A DNA stretch of 64,000 nucleotides from a virus: IMG/VR virus record IMGVR_UViG_3300043399_000297, positions 124,001 through 188,000 of that record. One strand, 5' to 3'. A program made the translations under genes and the position numbers. Below are positions 1-7,145 of the stretch, one piece after another; position 1 is the stretch's first letter; each line of letters begins with the position of its first letter. The notes under the pieces were generated by a model that worked only from the letters and a program-made list of their open reading frames with translations, did not search any database and had not been told where the DNA came from.

Positions 1-296
1 AATATGATGAGGTTGCAATAAGCGATGACAAGATTATCGTGGCCACGTATGGTGTTGCAGCAGTAGGCATTAATATTCCTAGAATTTTCAATCTTGTTCT
101 TATTGAGCCTGGTAAGAGCTTTGTTCGTGTTATTCAGTCAATAGGTAGAGGCATTCGTAAAGCAGAGGATAAGGACCACGTGGAAATCTGGGATATCACA
201 AGCACTTGTAAGTTTGCAAAACGACATTTGACTCAGCGCAAACAATTCTACAAAGAAGCTAATTATCCCTTCAGTTTGGAGAAATTAGATTATTAA
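1..296 (+). CDS. uvsW: UvsW-like DNA/RNA helicase, C-terminal fragment (cut by window start)
   Basis: This is the 3' end of a superfamily 2 helicase; the gene enters from outside the window, and the reading frame is open from base 3. The fragment holds the end of the second RecA-like domain: a motif V-like segment (VATYGVAAVGINIPR) and motif VI (QSIGRGIRK, with the Q-x2-G-R-x2-R pattern that contacts ATP). In T4, UvsW unwinds branched recombination and replication intermediates and R-loops. The family (UvsW/RecG/RAD54-type) is clear; the UvsW name rests on the fragment and the T4-like context. Confidence 0.8.
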   Translation, partial: YDEVAISDDKIIVATYGVAAVGINIPRIFNLVLIEPGKSFVRVIQSIGRGIRKAEDKDHVEIWDITSTCKFAKRHLTQRKQFYKEANYPFSLEKLDY

Positions 297-300
297 TTTC

Positions 301-329
301 TTGACTTGTTATAATATTGTTGCTATGAT
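301..329 (+). promoter_or_regulatory. Early sigma70-type promoter P1 (leaderless)
   Basis: TTGACT (301-306), a 17-nt spacer and TATGAT (324-329), with TG one base upstream of the -10 (extended -10). Six bases separate the -10 from the ATG at 336, so transcription should begin at the start codon. No ribosome binding site is present. Confidence 0.75.
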
Positions 330-335
330 ACTAAT

Positions 336-836
336 ATGCGAATACTAACATTAGAAAATACAAATTATAACCTAGAGACACTTCCTGAGGAAATTGATGA
401 CCTTAGGTTTGCTATTCTAGATAACTCTACTCCTTCAAATGTAGACTATCATTTTATTCCATTGATCTTTTTGGAATCATTTAATAGTCCTGCACTTGTA
501 TTGAAAATAGCAAATAAAATTATCAAGATGCCTATTGATTGGCAAGTATTGATAGGAGAGCAAGAACACGGTGATTTAGAATCATTGCCACTATCAAGTC
601 TTAATGACAGAGGGTTTAATGTTTTTGAGTTTAATCCACTAACTTCGTATGCTCCGGGATTTCTACCTATTGAGATACTAGACATATATCCAGAAGTAAC
701 TTGGTATGCACCTAGATTAAAGAATGGACAATTTTTAGCCGTACCTATAGATGAAGGAGAAAAGCCAAGATGCGTTTACTTTGTTAAAGAAGTCAGTAGA
801 AATTGTGAAGTAGTTGACTATAGCCAAGTATATTAA
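336..836 (+). CDS. Hypothetical protein, 166 aa
   Basis: I do not recognise this protein. It is acidic and soluble-looking, with no signal peptide, membrane segment or metal-binding cluster. It starts at an ATG that coincides with the predicted transcription start of promoter P1 and has no Shine-Dalgarno sequence. It heads a run of early genes (336-2662) that follows uvsW and contains gp62, which suggests early expression. No function is inferred. Confidence 0.7.
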   Translation: MRILTLENTNYNLETLPEEIDDLRFAILDNSTPSNVDYHFIPLIFLESFNSPALVLKIANKIIKMPIDWQVLIGEQEHGDLESLPLSSLNDRGFNVFEFNPLTSYAPGFLPIEILDIYPEVTWYAPRLKNGQFLAVPIDEGEKPRCVYFVKEVSRNCEVVDYSQVY

Positions 837-846
837 GGAGAAGACA

Positions 847-978
847 ATGACTAGTGTAATTGAATCCTATAAGAAGCAGAGTAAGAAGAAAGAGGGCGAT
901 GTAATGGGAGTAATTCGCACACTTTTCCCTGACATTGAAGTTGAAACCTTTTTGCAAAATAGGAATAAAAATGTCTAG
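847..978 (+). CDS. Small basic hypothetical protein, 43 aa
   Basis: A short open frame that begins at an ATG eight bases after an AAGGAG ribosome binding site (836-841). Its last 8 bases overlap the next gene. The first half is lysine-rich (YKKQSKKKEG) and the second half looks structured (VIRTLFPDIEVETFL). The good binding site and the tight spacing to both neighbours support a real gene. Function unknown. Confidence 0.55.
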   Translation: MTSVIESYKKQSKKKEGDVMGVIRTLFPDIEVETFLQNRNKNV

Positions 979-1402
979 TGGAAAAACTATCGCTAATTCA
1001 CAACACGCCAAAGTAATTAATGTTACGAGTAAAACTTGGACATTGCCGAACCCTGCGACAGTTCCGGCAGGAAAGATTCAAGTATATTATGATAATACAA
1101 CGAAGAAGGAAAAGAAGATGGGTTGGTTTAGAAGAAAGTTTATGGAGTGGTCTCAGCGAGCCTGGGAAGACGGTAAGAAAGAACTGCATCATTTAAATGA
1201 AGTCAGACCTCACGAAGGCGTTAGTGGAAAGTCTAGTGTTCGTTTCACCGTTTATGCTGCGTCAGGAGGACATATCATTGAATATTACAAGCAAGATCGC
1301 TATAGAGATAGTGAAGGTCCTGAACTTGTTATCGTCAGTACCGGTGATAGCCTCGGTACAGCAGTTGAGCATATTCTTACACTAGAGGCACTAAAGTCCT
1401 AA
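971..1402 (+). CDS. Hypothetical protein, 143 aa
   Basis: Unrecognised. An ATG at 971 follows AGGAAT at a sensible distance and is preferred to the TTG at 935, which has no binding site. The N-terminal 40 residues look beta-rich (VTSKTWTLPNPATVPAGKIQ), then comes a basic amphipathic stretch (MGWFRRKFMEWSQRAWEDGK) and a C-terminal part with Gly-rich turns. The stop overlaps the next start as TAATG, so it is probably translationally coupled to gp62. Confidence 0.65.
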   Translation: MSSGKTIANSQHAKVINVTSKTWTLPNPATVPAGKIQVYYDNTTKKEKKMGWFRRKFMEWSQRAWEDGKKELHHLNEVRPHEGVSGKSSVRFTVYAASGGHIIEYYKQDRYRDSEGPELVIVSTGDSLGTAVEHILTLEALKS

Positions 1403-1989
1403 TGGCTAAAGATAAACTATCAGTAGATGAAAAGTTTGAGAAGGTTGAGTTTGACCTTTTTGAAGCACTTGCGGCTATTGATAGGAAAGACTACGACTAT
1501 TATGATAGGTTAACTACAGAACAACAGCGTAAGTTTGTTCCTTTTATGCTAATTCATTGGGTCAGTGCTATCAAGGGTAGCAAGGATTTACAGTCATATT
1601 ATCTTCGAAGCACTGACTATCACGCTAATAGATATTTGTTCAATGAGTATGTGCAGAAAAATCCTAAACTACAATGGCTGATGCTATGTGCAGCAAGTCC
1701 GAATCGAGGAAAACAGTTCCATCAATGGATCCCGCACATAAAAGAACGTGTATCTAAACTGAAGGAATCACCCAAGAGTAGTGACATAAAGGAATATTTT
1801 AAAAAGGTATATCCAAAAGCATCTAGTTCAGATTTGTCATTAGTCACTGAGGTTTTTGTTGATAGTCATAGAAAAAAGATGTATATTGCAAACAAGTTTC
1901 CTGAACTTAAATATGATGAGATAGAGCTATTAAGTGACCTTATTACGAACGAAGATATCCAAGACTACGAAAAAGCCTCAGGTAACTAA
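1402..1989 (+). CDS. 62: Clamp loader small subunit (gp62-like)
   Basis: At 195 aa it is close to T4 gp62 (187 aa). The central segment with a block of small and hydrophobic residues followed by NRGKQFHQWI resembles the RGKRYGKW block of T4 gp62 and its marine-phage relatives. In T4, gp62 joins gp44 to form the AAA+ clamp loader that places the gp45 sliding clamp on DNA for the replicative polymerase. The partner gp44 is present but far away (59991-60914), not adjacent as in T4. It starts by TAATG overlap with the upstream gene. The assignment rests on pattern similarity and length. Confidence 0.6.
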   Translation: MAKDKLSVDEKFEKVEFDLFEALAAIDRKDYDYYDRLTTEQQRKFVPFMLIHWVSAIKGSKDLQSYYLRSTDYHANRYLFNEYVQKNPKLQWLMLCAASPNRGKQFHQWIPHIKERVSKLKESPKSSDIKEYFKKVYPKASSSDLSLVTEVFVDSHRKKMYIANKFPELKYDEIELLSDLITNEDIQDYEKASGN

Positions 1990-2662
1990 AACAGAATTTC
2001 AATGTGAATTCTGTAATAGGTATTTCCTGAAGGAAACTACTATGATTAGCCATTTATGCGAAACAAAGCGTAGATGGCAAGACCGCGATATGCCAGGCAA
2101 TCGTATAGGATTTCAATCTTGGCTTGAGTTCTATAAAAGAAACACTGCAAGTAAGAAGCAAAAGACATATCAAGATTTCGCAAAGAGTGCATATTATATT
2201 GCCTTTGTCAAGTTTGGACATTATTGTGTTGACATTAAATGTATCAATGTGAATAGATATGCAGATTGGTTATTGAAGAATAATATCAAGATTGATAGTT
2301 GGTGTAGTGATAGCAATTATGATAAGTTTTTGATCGACTTCTTGAAAAATGAAGATCCATTAGATGCTATTGCGCGCAGTATTGAAACTACAATTGAATT
2401 GGCCAAGAAAGAACAAATACAAAGCAATGACTATTTAAGATATGGTAATAAGAATCGTATCTGTCATCTTATAACGAATGGTAAAATTAGTCCTTGGATG
2501 TTATATCAAAGCGAGAGTGGGATTGAGTTTGTTGAAAGTTTAGACGAAGGGCAGCAGAAATTAATCATTGACTATATCAATCCTGAACAGTGGGCATTGA
2601 AGTTTAGAAAAACTAATAACATTGATCAAGTGAAAGAGTTATTGAAAAAAGCAGGTTATTGA
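1934..2662 (+). CDS. Zinc-finger protein, conserved hypothetical
   Basis: The N-terminus has a C-x2-C-x12-H-x-C cluster (CEFC...HLC) that could bind one zinc. The rest (about 190 aa) is helical with conserved-looking aromatic positions. The frame overlaps the end of gp62 by 56 bases. The GTG at 1934 is the only conventional start ahead of the zinc finger, so the start is uncertain. The position between gp62 and the next cluster suggests an early DNA-metabolism or regulatory role, but no function is assigned. Confidence 0.65.
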   Translation: MTLLRTKISKTTKKPQVTKTEFQCEFCNRYFLKETTMISHLCETKRRWQDRDMPGNRIGFQSWLEFYKRNTASKKQKTYQDFAKSAYYIAFVKFGHYCVDIKCINVNRYADWLLKNNIKIDSWCSDSNYDKFLIDFLKNEDPLDAIARSIETTIELAKKEQIQSNDYLRYGNKNRICHLITNGKISPWMLYQSESGIEFVESLDEGQQKLIIDYINPEQWALKFRKTNNIDQVKELLKKAGY

Positions 2663-2669
2663 ATAAATA
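2662..2669 (+). promoter_or_regulatory. Late promoter element
   Basis: AATAAATA, matching the T4 late -10 consensus (TATAAATA), lies 19 bases before the ATG at 2689 and just after the preceding stop codon. Confidence 0.55.
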
Positions 2670-2688
2670 TATTTGAAGAGGGTTAAAA

Positions 2689-3024
2689 ATGGCTGCGCGT
2701 TACACAAAAATTACTTATTCTAGACCAAATATTCAAACTCCATGGTTTTGGGAGTCGCCTGCTGGATTGCAAGACACTTCCTTAAATGCCGGATTACAAG
2801 GATTTTATTCTTCACAATTGAATAACTTGGTATATTTTAATGAGACACGCTCTCAAAATTTATTGTCTACTATATTTGAATATAATTTTCCTGATTTTGA
2901 TGCCTGGATGACTTTCAATAATTTAACGGCTGAGGAAGTTTTTCCTATAGACATTTTACCTGCTGAGAAAGCATATAATGCAGAACACGGAATAACTTAT
3001 GTTTTGGAAACCAACGAAATCTGA
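2689..3024 (+). CDS. Hypothetical protein, 111 aa, late expressed
   Basis: Unrecognised small protein with many Asn, Phe and Tyr residues and no membrane segment. The leader carries GAGGG about 10 bases before the ATG and a late promoter-like AATAAATA further upstream, so it is probably expressed late, unlike its early neighbours on both sides. The composition would suit a minor virion component, but nothing in the sequence proves this. Confidence 0.6.
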   Translation: MAARYTKITYSRPNIQTPWFWESPAGLQDTSLNAGLQGFYSSQLNNLVYFNETRSQNLLSTIFEYNFPDFDAWMTFNNLTAEEVFPIDILPAEKAYNAEHGITYVLETNEI

Positions 3025-3030
3025 TTTTTG

Positions 3031-3059
3031 TTGACAATTACGAATAGGTCGTGTATCAT
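3031..3059 (+). promoter_or_regulatory. Early sigma70-type promoter P2 (leaderless)
   Basis: TTGACA (3031-3036), 17-nt spacer, TATCAT (3054-3059). Six bases follow before the ATG at 3066. The promoter should drive the tightly packed early operon from 3066 to 7664. Confidence 0.8.
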
Positions 3060-3065
3060 TACAAA

Positions 3066-3287
3066 ATGAGCGCGACCTATTTTCATATGAGTCAGGATTT
3101 ATTTAACAAGTGGACATATGCTTTGATTGATGAAGCATACGATTGGAAACAACTTGGACTTTCAAATGAATATTGCAATGATATATCAATGCCTAAATAT
3201 GGGTTGAGGCTCATCAATTGGCAAGACCGATCGTTTTATATTATAGACGAAAAGAAATATGCAATCTTTCTATTGAGGTACCAATGA
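3066..3287 (+). CDS. Small early protein, member 1 of a tandem family
   Basis: A 73-aa protein with no recognised domain. The ATG at 3066 is chosen because it lies exactly at the predicted transcription start of promoter P2; a second ATG at 3090 is possible. It ends in FYIIDEKKYAIFLLRYQ, a pattern (hydrophobic strand, D/E-E/T, then Y/W-hydrophobic-F/L-L-R) shared with the next three small proteins. Its stop overlaps the next start as ATGA. Confidence 0.65.
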   Translation: MSATYFHMSQDLFNKWTYALIDEAYDWKQLGLSNEYCNDISMPKYGLRLINWQDRSFYIIDEKKYAIFLLRYQ

Positions 3288-3502
3288 GTATATTCAAAGA
3301 TGAAAGCCCATACAGTGTCCTTGTCGGTGACAGCAAAATCATCGATGAAAATGAGGTATTAGATTGGTGTCGTAATACTGAAGGGTTCCAGGGCGTAATT
3401 ACAACTGATGTATCTGATGTTAGTGCTACTGATGATATTATCTATACCTATTTGTTTGACACTCAAGAAGCTGCAACTTGGTTTAAATTAAGGTGGTTAT
3501 AA
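3284..3502 (+). CDS. Small early protein, member 2 of a tandem family
   Basis: A 72-aa acidic protein beginning at an ATG preceded by GAGGT and overlapping the previous stop. It contains the family's central VLDWCRN element and ends in YLFDTQEAATWFKLRWL, which aligns by eye with the tails of its neighbours (FKLRW, FLLRY, HWKL). Function unknown. The tandem arrangement suggests ancient duplication. Confidence 0.65.
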   Translation: MSIFKDESPYSVLVGDSKIIDENEVLDWCRNTEGFQGVITTDVSDVSATDDIIYTYLFDTQEAATWFKLRWL

Positions 3503-3744
3503 GAAGTAGCTGGTACGATATTAAACGAGGTTGGGAACAAACTAATCCGGGATGGTATGAAAAGATCATATACATAGAAGATCCACCCGAAACAATAAAA
3601 AGATATTACGAAATATTAGAATGGATTTATGAAAACTTAGATAGTTGTGAACGACATTGCAGGTGGCGATATAACGGCAACTATCTATGTTTTAAGTTTA
3701 GATATGAAAGACATTACTTATGGTTCAACCTAACTTGGGGTTAA
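3493..3744 (+). CDS. Small early protein, member 3 of a tandem family
   Basis: An 83-aa Trp/Tyr-rich protein that starts at a GTG overlapping the end of the previous gene by 10 bases; the exact start is uncertain. It has the family's EILEWIYE element in the middle and a tail reading FKFRYERHYLWFNLTW. No metal cluster is complete, although two Cys and a His occur near residue 55. Function unknown. Confidence 0.6.
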   Translation: MVIRSSWYDIKRGWEQTNPGWYEKIIYIEDPPETIKRYYEILEWIYENLDSCERHCRWRYNGNYLCFKFRYERHYLWFNLTWG

Positions 3745-4001
3745 CCCCAATAAATTATGAATATATAGACGAACAACCAACTCCTCCTAGAAAGATTAAA
3801 AAGACAGTTCCTTCTAATGACGGTGGTTGGGAAGATAGAACTTTTATCCGTATTCCAGTCGGAGAACATAAAATAAGTGAATTAGAAATTTGGTGTAGAT
3901 CATATTACTATGAACCTCGTTATCTTGGTCCCTGGTTCAAAGTTTCTGGCTATATCATATTAGACGAAAAGACATATACGCATTGGAAGTTGTGTGAGTG
4001 A
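3720..4001 (+). CDS. Small early protein, member 4 of a tandem family
   Basis: A 93-aa protein overlapping the previous gene by 25 bases. A proline-rich N-terminus leads into the family pattern ELEIWCRSYYY and the tail GYIILDEKTYTHWKLCE, which matches member 1 (YIIDEKKYA) closely. The gene after it starts inside its last codons, so the whole block is probably translated by coupling. Function unknown. Confidence 0.6.
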   Translation: MVQPNLGLTPINYEYIDEQPTPPRKIKKTVPSNDGGWEDRTFIRIPVGEHKISELEIWCRSYYYEPRYLGPWFKVSGYIILDEKTYTHWKLCE

Positions 4002-4683
4002 TCTAACAACCGGTGAAGGTTACATATTCCTAGAGAATATTATACCACACGATCTTATTGATGGGATCAACAGTAAACTAGATACACTATATCCTGTTCG
4101 TGCATCCAGTGCAGGTAAGCAATATGCAGAAAAAGATGACATAAAGAATCTACCTGATATTAGCGTTTGGTGGAGTCAAATGACTATGGATTGGCCAGAA
4201 GTATATTTGATCAATGACTTCTTAATTACACAAGTAAGTAAGGAGTTAGATAACTCAGTTTGGTATGCTAGCGATATAGTCACGATTAACGGTGATAGTA
4301 AGTGGGTGAATCCACATGTGGATACCCCACATAGATTTGATCAATGGAATATGGATGATAGACTGTTAGGAGTGCAGTGCATCGTTTCATTGCAAGATAC
4401 TACTCCTGAAATGGGAGCAACTGGATTTGTACCAAACAGTCATATACCAGACTGGGACATTCATCTATGCTATAACGGTGCATATAACAAATATTTTTAT
4501 GATTTTTGTGAACAGAAACATATGCCGAAAGGTAGTGTATTGATGTATAACTGTAGATTGCTTCATAGTAGTATGCCAAATTATTTTCATGAACCTCGCC
4601 CAATGCTCTTGCTAAATTATCTAAACGGTGATATAGTAGAAGATGTGAAAAAGATAGATAATATTTGGAGTTCAAATGGCTAG
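3994..4683 (+). CDS. PhyH-type 2-oxoglutarate/Fe(II) dioxygenase
   Basis: This 229-aa protein carries the iron-binding triad of the phytanoyl-CoA dioxygenase group: H108-x-D110 in NPHVDTPHRFD and a distal H191 in CRLLHSS. R202 (PRPML) could bind the 2-oxoglutarate carboxylate. GATGFVPNSHIP is the usual strand-turn segment before the distal His. Such enzymes hydroxylate small molecules, bases or proteins; the substrate cannot be read from the sequence. Similar genes are common in aquatic T4-like phages. It starts at a GTG that overlaps the previous stop. Confidence 0.8.
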   Translation: MSDLTTGEGYIFLENIIPHDLIDGINSKLDTLYPVRASSAGKQYAEKDDIKNLPDISVWWSQMTMDWPEVYLINDFLITQVSKELDNSVWYASDIVTINGDSKWVNPHVDTPHRFDQWNMDDRLLGVQCIVSLQDTTPEMGATGFVPNSHIPDWDIHLCYNGAYNKYFYDFCEQKHMPKGSVLMYNCRLLHSSMPNYFHEPRPMLLLNYLNGDIVEDVKKIDNIWSSNG

Positions 4684-5233
4684 GCATTGTATGCTGGATA
4701 TGGAAACGCTTGACACTGCACCGTCAACTGTTATCCTCACGATTGGTGCAGTGATTTTTGATCCGCGCGGTATGGGAGTCACTGATACTCTTGATCTTCG
4801 CCCCACGATTGATGAACAGACCGACACATATGGTCGCACTATAAGTGACGCTACTATGCAATGGTGGAGCGGCCAGAGTCCAGAAGCGATTGAAGAAGCT
4901 ATGGGTGATCGTGATCGTATCCCATATCGTGACGCAATGGAAAAGCTTTATAAGTTCTGCTGGAACTGTGATAAGGTCTGGGCTAACGGGTCAATCTTTG
5001 ATATCGCAGTGGCAGAAAGTGCATTTCGTGATCTTGAAATGCAGATGCCCTGGCAGTTTTGGAACATTCGTGATTGTCGCACTATTTATGATCTTGCCGG
5101 TGTATCGTTGAAGGATGCAAAGTATCAGACTAAGACTACTCACAAGGCCGTAGAAGATGCTATACACCAGGCTATTGTTATTCAAGACGCATACAAGATT
5201 TTTATGAAGGCTGGATTGACTCATATCCGATGA
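4676..5233 (+). CDS. dexA: DexA-like 3'-5' exonuclease (DEDDh)
   Basis: This 185-aa protein is a DnaQ-fold exonuclease. The metal-binding set is complete: D8-x-E10 (LDMETLD), D109 (GSIFDIAV), H156 and D161 (THKAVEDA). The segments WWSGQSPEA and FWNIRDCRT match the WWKNQSPEA and FWNQRDIRT blocks of T4 DexA. T4 DexA degrades single-stranded DNA from the 3' end and takes part in host-DNA breakdown and recombination. The gene overlaps both neighbours and belongs to the early operon. Confidence 0.82.
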   Translation: MARHCMLDMETLDTAPSTVILTIGAVIFDPRGMGVTDTLDLRPTIDEQTDTYGRTISDATMQWWSGQSPEAIEEAMGDRDRIPYRDAMEKLYKFCWNCDKVWANGSIFDIAVAESAFRDLEMQMPWQFWNIRDCRTIYDLAGVSLKDAKYQTKTTHKAVEDAIHQAIVIQDAYKIFMKAGLTHIR

Positions 5234-5454
5234 ACACTGAAAAAGAAAATATTTGGCGAACACTGCAAGGGTTGAAGCCTATTCAGCCATTAAAGTGTCG
5301 TTTGGGGTGGCATCGTTGGACTAGCTTTGAAGTGACTGACGGTGATTATGGAATGGGATATGGAGCTGCTGCAAGATGTAATTGTGCGGATTGCGGATTA
5401 CCCAGAGTAGAATATCCCGTCAGATTATTAGGTCCTAAAAATAATGCAAATTGA
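5230..5454 (+). CDS. Small Cys-rich protein (DUF1660-like)
   Basis: A 74-aa protein whose core has the pattern C-x3-W-H-x-W (CRLGWHRW) followed by CNCADCG. This resembles small phage zinc proteins of the DUF1660 type, which contain C-x2-G-x-H and C-x2-C-G elements. Four Cys/His ligands could hold one zinc. It starts by ATGA overlap with the dexA-like gene. Function unknown; the family link is tentative. Confidence 0.6.
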   Translation: MNTEKENIWRTLQGLKPIQPLKCRLGWHRWTSFEVTDGDYGMGYGAAARCNCADCGLPRVEYPVRLLGPKNNAN

Positions 5455-6013
5455 TAGTGACATTGACATTGATGTTGGGAATCGTGATCAACTGTTATCA
5501 GTGATCAAGCATATTCCTGCCGCAATGCGCAAAGTCAATCCTATCCGCAAACATCCAAGTGGTATCTATATCACAGATATTCCCTATGATCCTATAAACG
5601 ATATGGCATCAATTGATTATGTTGAAGCCGAACAGAGAGGATATTTTAAACTAGACATTCTTAATGTCCACGTATATGAAAAAGTAAAGGACGAAGAACA
5701 TTTAGTTAGATTGATGGAAGAACCAGATTGGTCTATGCTCAATGACAAATCTATAGTTGAAAAACTAATACACCTTAATAATTCATTCTATGTTATTCAA
5801 AGAATGCCAGAGCCAATTAATAGTATCCCTAGACTTGCTATGTTTCTAGCAGTTATTCGTCCTGCTAAAAAGCATCTGCAAGGGTTATCTTGGAAAGAAG
5901 TTGCTAAAACTGTGTGGGATAGAGATGTAGACGGGTACAGCTTCCGAAAGTCTCACGCAATAGCTTATGCCCAATTAGTTGTTGTTCATATGAATTTATT
6001 GAGGGGAGTATAA
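5444..6013 (+). CDS. DnaE-like (PolIII alpha) catalytic palm fragment, C-terminal half
   Basis: A 189-aa protein that reads like a stripped-down DNA polymerase III alpha palm. It opens with SDIDIDVGNRDQ (D6, D8), equivalent to the PDIDIDF block that holds the first two catalytic aspartates of DnaE. Then come RKHPSG (like the KHAGG block), YFKLDIL with D71 (like KFDFLGL, the third catalytic aspartate), and YSFRKSHAIAY (like FNKSHSAAYA in the fingers). The motif order is that of DnaE, but the PHP domain, the N-terminal half of the palm and the tau/beta-binding tail are absent. The missing N-terminal motif occurs in the separate gene at 58290. Whether it polymerises is unknown; a replicative family B polymerase would be expected elsewhere in this phage. 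Confidence 0.7.
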   Translation: MQIDSDIDIDVGNRDQLLSVIKHIPAAMRKVNPIRKHPSGIYITDIPYDPINDMASIDYVEAEQRGYFKLDILNVHVYEKVKDEEHLVRLMEEPDWSMLNDKSIVEKLIHLNNSFYVIQRMPEPINSIPRLAMFLAVIRPAKKHLQGLSWKEVAKTVWDRDVDGYSFRKSHAIAYAQLVVVHMNLLRGV

Positions 6014-6276
6014 TGGCCGAAATCAAAATCAAGCGTAAGCCTGTAAGAATGAATGAAAATATGACAGCTATGCAAATTAGGCGTAAGCATATAAACATTA
6101 CTGGAAAGATCACAACACTACAGGAGCAGATTAAGCAATTGCAGGAACTATGTCAGCATACAAATGTTGAGAAGAAGTATAAAGCCAACACAGGCAACTA
6201 CGATCCCTCTGCTGACAGTTACTGGATTGATTGGAGATGCCCGGATTGCGGCAAACGATGGATAACAGACCAATGA
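6013..6276 (+). CDS. Small zinc-ribbon protein
   Basis: An 87-aa protein with a basic N-terminus, a short coiled-coil stretch (about residues 25-50, TTLQEQIKQLQEL) and a C-terminal C/H cluster: CQHTN then CPDCGKRW. The two halves could form one zinc site. It starts with a one-base overlap of the previous stop (TAATG) behind a GGGGAG binding site. Function unknown. Confidence 0.65.
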   Translation: MAEIKIKRKPVRMNENMTAMQIRRKHINITGKITTLQEQIKQLQELCQHTNVEKKYKANTGNYDPSADSYWIDWRCPDCGKRWITDQ

Positions 6277-6485
6277 CTCACTTAACTATAGTTAAATGGC
6301 TAGGAACAATAGGTATCATTGGTTCTACACTACTTAGAGCATTTGATTATCATATTGCTGATATGACAGTAGGCTTTATTGGTACTGCTTGCTGGGCATA
6401 TGCTGCTATTAAAGAGAAAGATTACCCTCTGCTTACGGTTAACGGATTCGTATTAGCAGTATTAGGATATGGACTTATTAGATGA
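6273..6485 (+). CDS. Small membrane protein, 70 aa
   Basis: The ATG at 6273 overlaps the previous stop (ATGA) and is preferred to upstream starts that lie inside the neighbour's zinc ribbon. Two to three hydrophobic helices are visible (TIGIIGSTLL, VGFIGTACWAYAAI, FVLAVLGYGLI) with few charged residues. It is probably an inner-membrane protein. No holin features such as a lytic neighbour are seen, so no role is assigned. Confidence 0.65.
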   Translation: MTHLTIVKWLGTIGIIGSTLLRAFDYHIADMTVGFIGTACWAYAAIKEKDYPLLTVNGFVLAVLGYGLIR

Positions 6486-6826
6486 AACCACTAATTAAAC
6501 ACGCAAGATCGTTTCCAGTATCAATTTACATTGCTGGAAGTTATAGTAAGGCAATTAAGCTGGTACAGGAATACTGTGACGAAGTAGGATATTGCGTCAC
6601 AGTAGAATCTACTTATTATGTATACAAAGGAGGAAGCGAACACGGAATTCGTGTAGGACTTATCAATTACCCTCGCTTCCCTAGTGATCCTTCTACCATT
6701 ACCAAGAAAGCATTTGAGATTGCTGAAAAACTACGAGTAGGGTTGAATCAAGAATCCTATTCAGTGGAAACTCCATTAGAAACGATTTGGTATAGTTATA
6801 GAACGGGTGATGTAAGTGAAGATTAA
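6482..6826 (+). CDS. Hypothetical protein, 114 aa
   Basis: A soluble protein with an alternating alpha/beta look (SIYIAGSYSKAIKLVQEYC) and no recognised motif. It starts by ATGA-type overlap with the small membrane protein and overlaps the next gene, so it is expressed as part of the early operon. The IAGSYSKA segment recalls nucleotide-binding turns, but no complete P-loop or catalytic set is present. Function unknown. Confidence 0.65.
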   Translation: MKPLIKHARSFPVSIYIAGSYSKAIKLVQEYCDEVGYCVTVESTYYVYKGGSEHGIRVGLINYPRFPSDPSTITKKAFEIAEKLRVGLNQESYSVETPLETIWYSYRTGDVSED

Positions 6827-7076
6827 TTACGGAATATTAGCTAGGGCTTTTTGGGATAGCATCAAGTTTCCTTTACTAATACTAGGGTTACTAGCATTGG
6901 TTGCTACTGTGGTAATACCTATATTCTATTTTCTAGGTCCTAATGCAGGATTCCCGGTAGTCATAGCACTGCTTGTGTTTAGTCTGTTGGTAATGTTCAC
7001 TATCGTGAGATATAGAGAGTTGATGGAGGAACATAGAAAAGAACAGAAGAGGATAATTAACACACTAATGAAATGA
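6816..7076 (+). CDS. Membrane protein with charged tail, 86 aa
   Basis: Two long hydrophobic segments (about residues 18-40 and 46-64) are followed by a strongly charged helix (RELMEEHRKEQKRI). The start is a GTG overlapping the previous gene by 11 bases. The layout, two membrane spans and a cytoplasmic coiled tail, is seen in small phage membrane proteins of unknown role. It is placed just ahead of the deformylase. Confidence 0.65.
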   Translation: MKINYGILARAFWDSIKFPLLILGLLALVATVVIPIFYFLGPNAGFPVVIALLVFSLLVMFTIVRYRELMEEHRKEQKRIINTLMK

Positions 7077-7145
7077 TAGACTTTTTAAAGTTTGTTTTCG
7101 TTGTTGTCTATATAGTTACAATAGAAGTTTATGATAGGATATTTA

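Noticed and set aside
7100-7130. Separate early promoter for the deformylase
   Set aside because: No TTGACA-like box lies at the right distance from the AT-rich -10-like sequences; the gene is probably expressed from the upstream operon.
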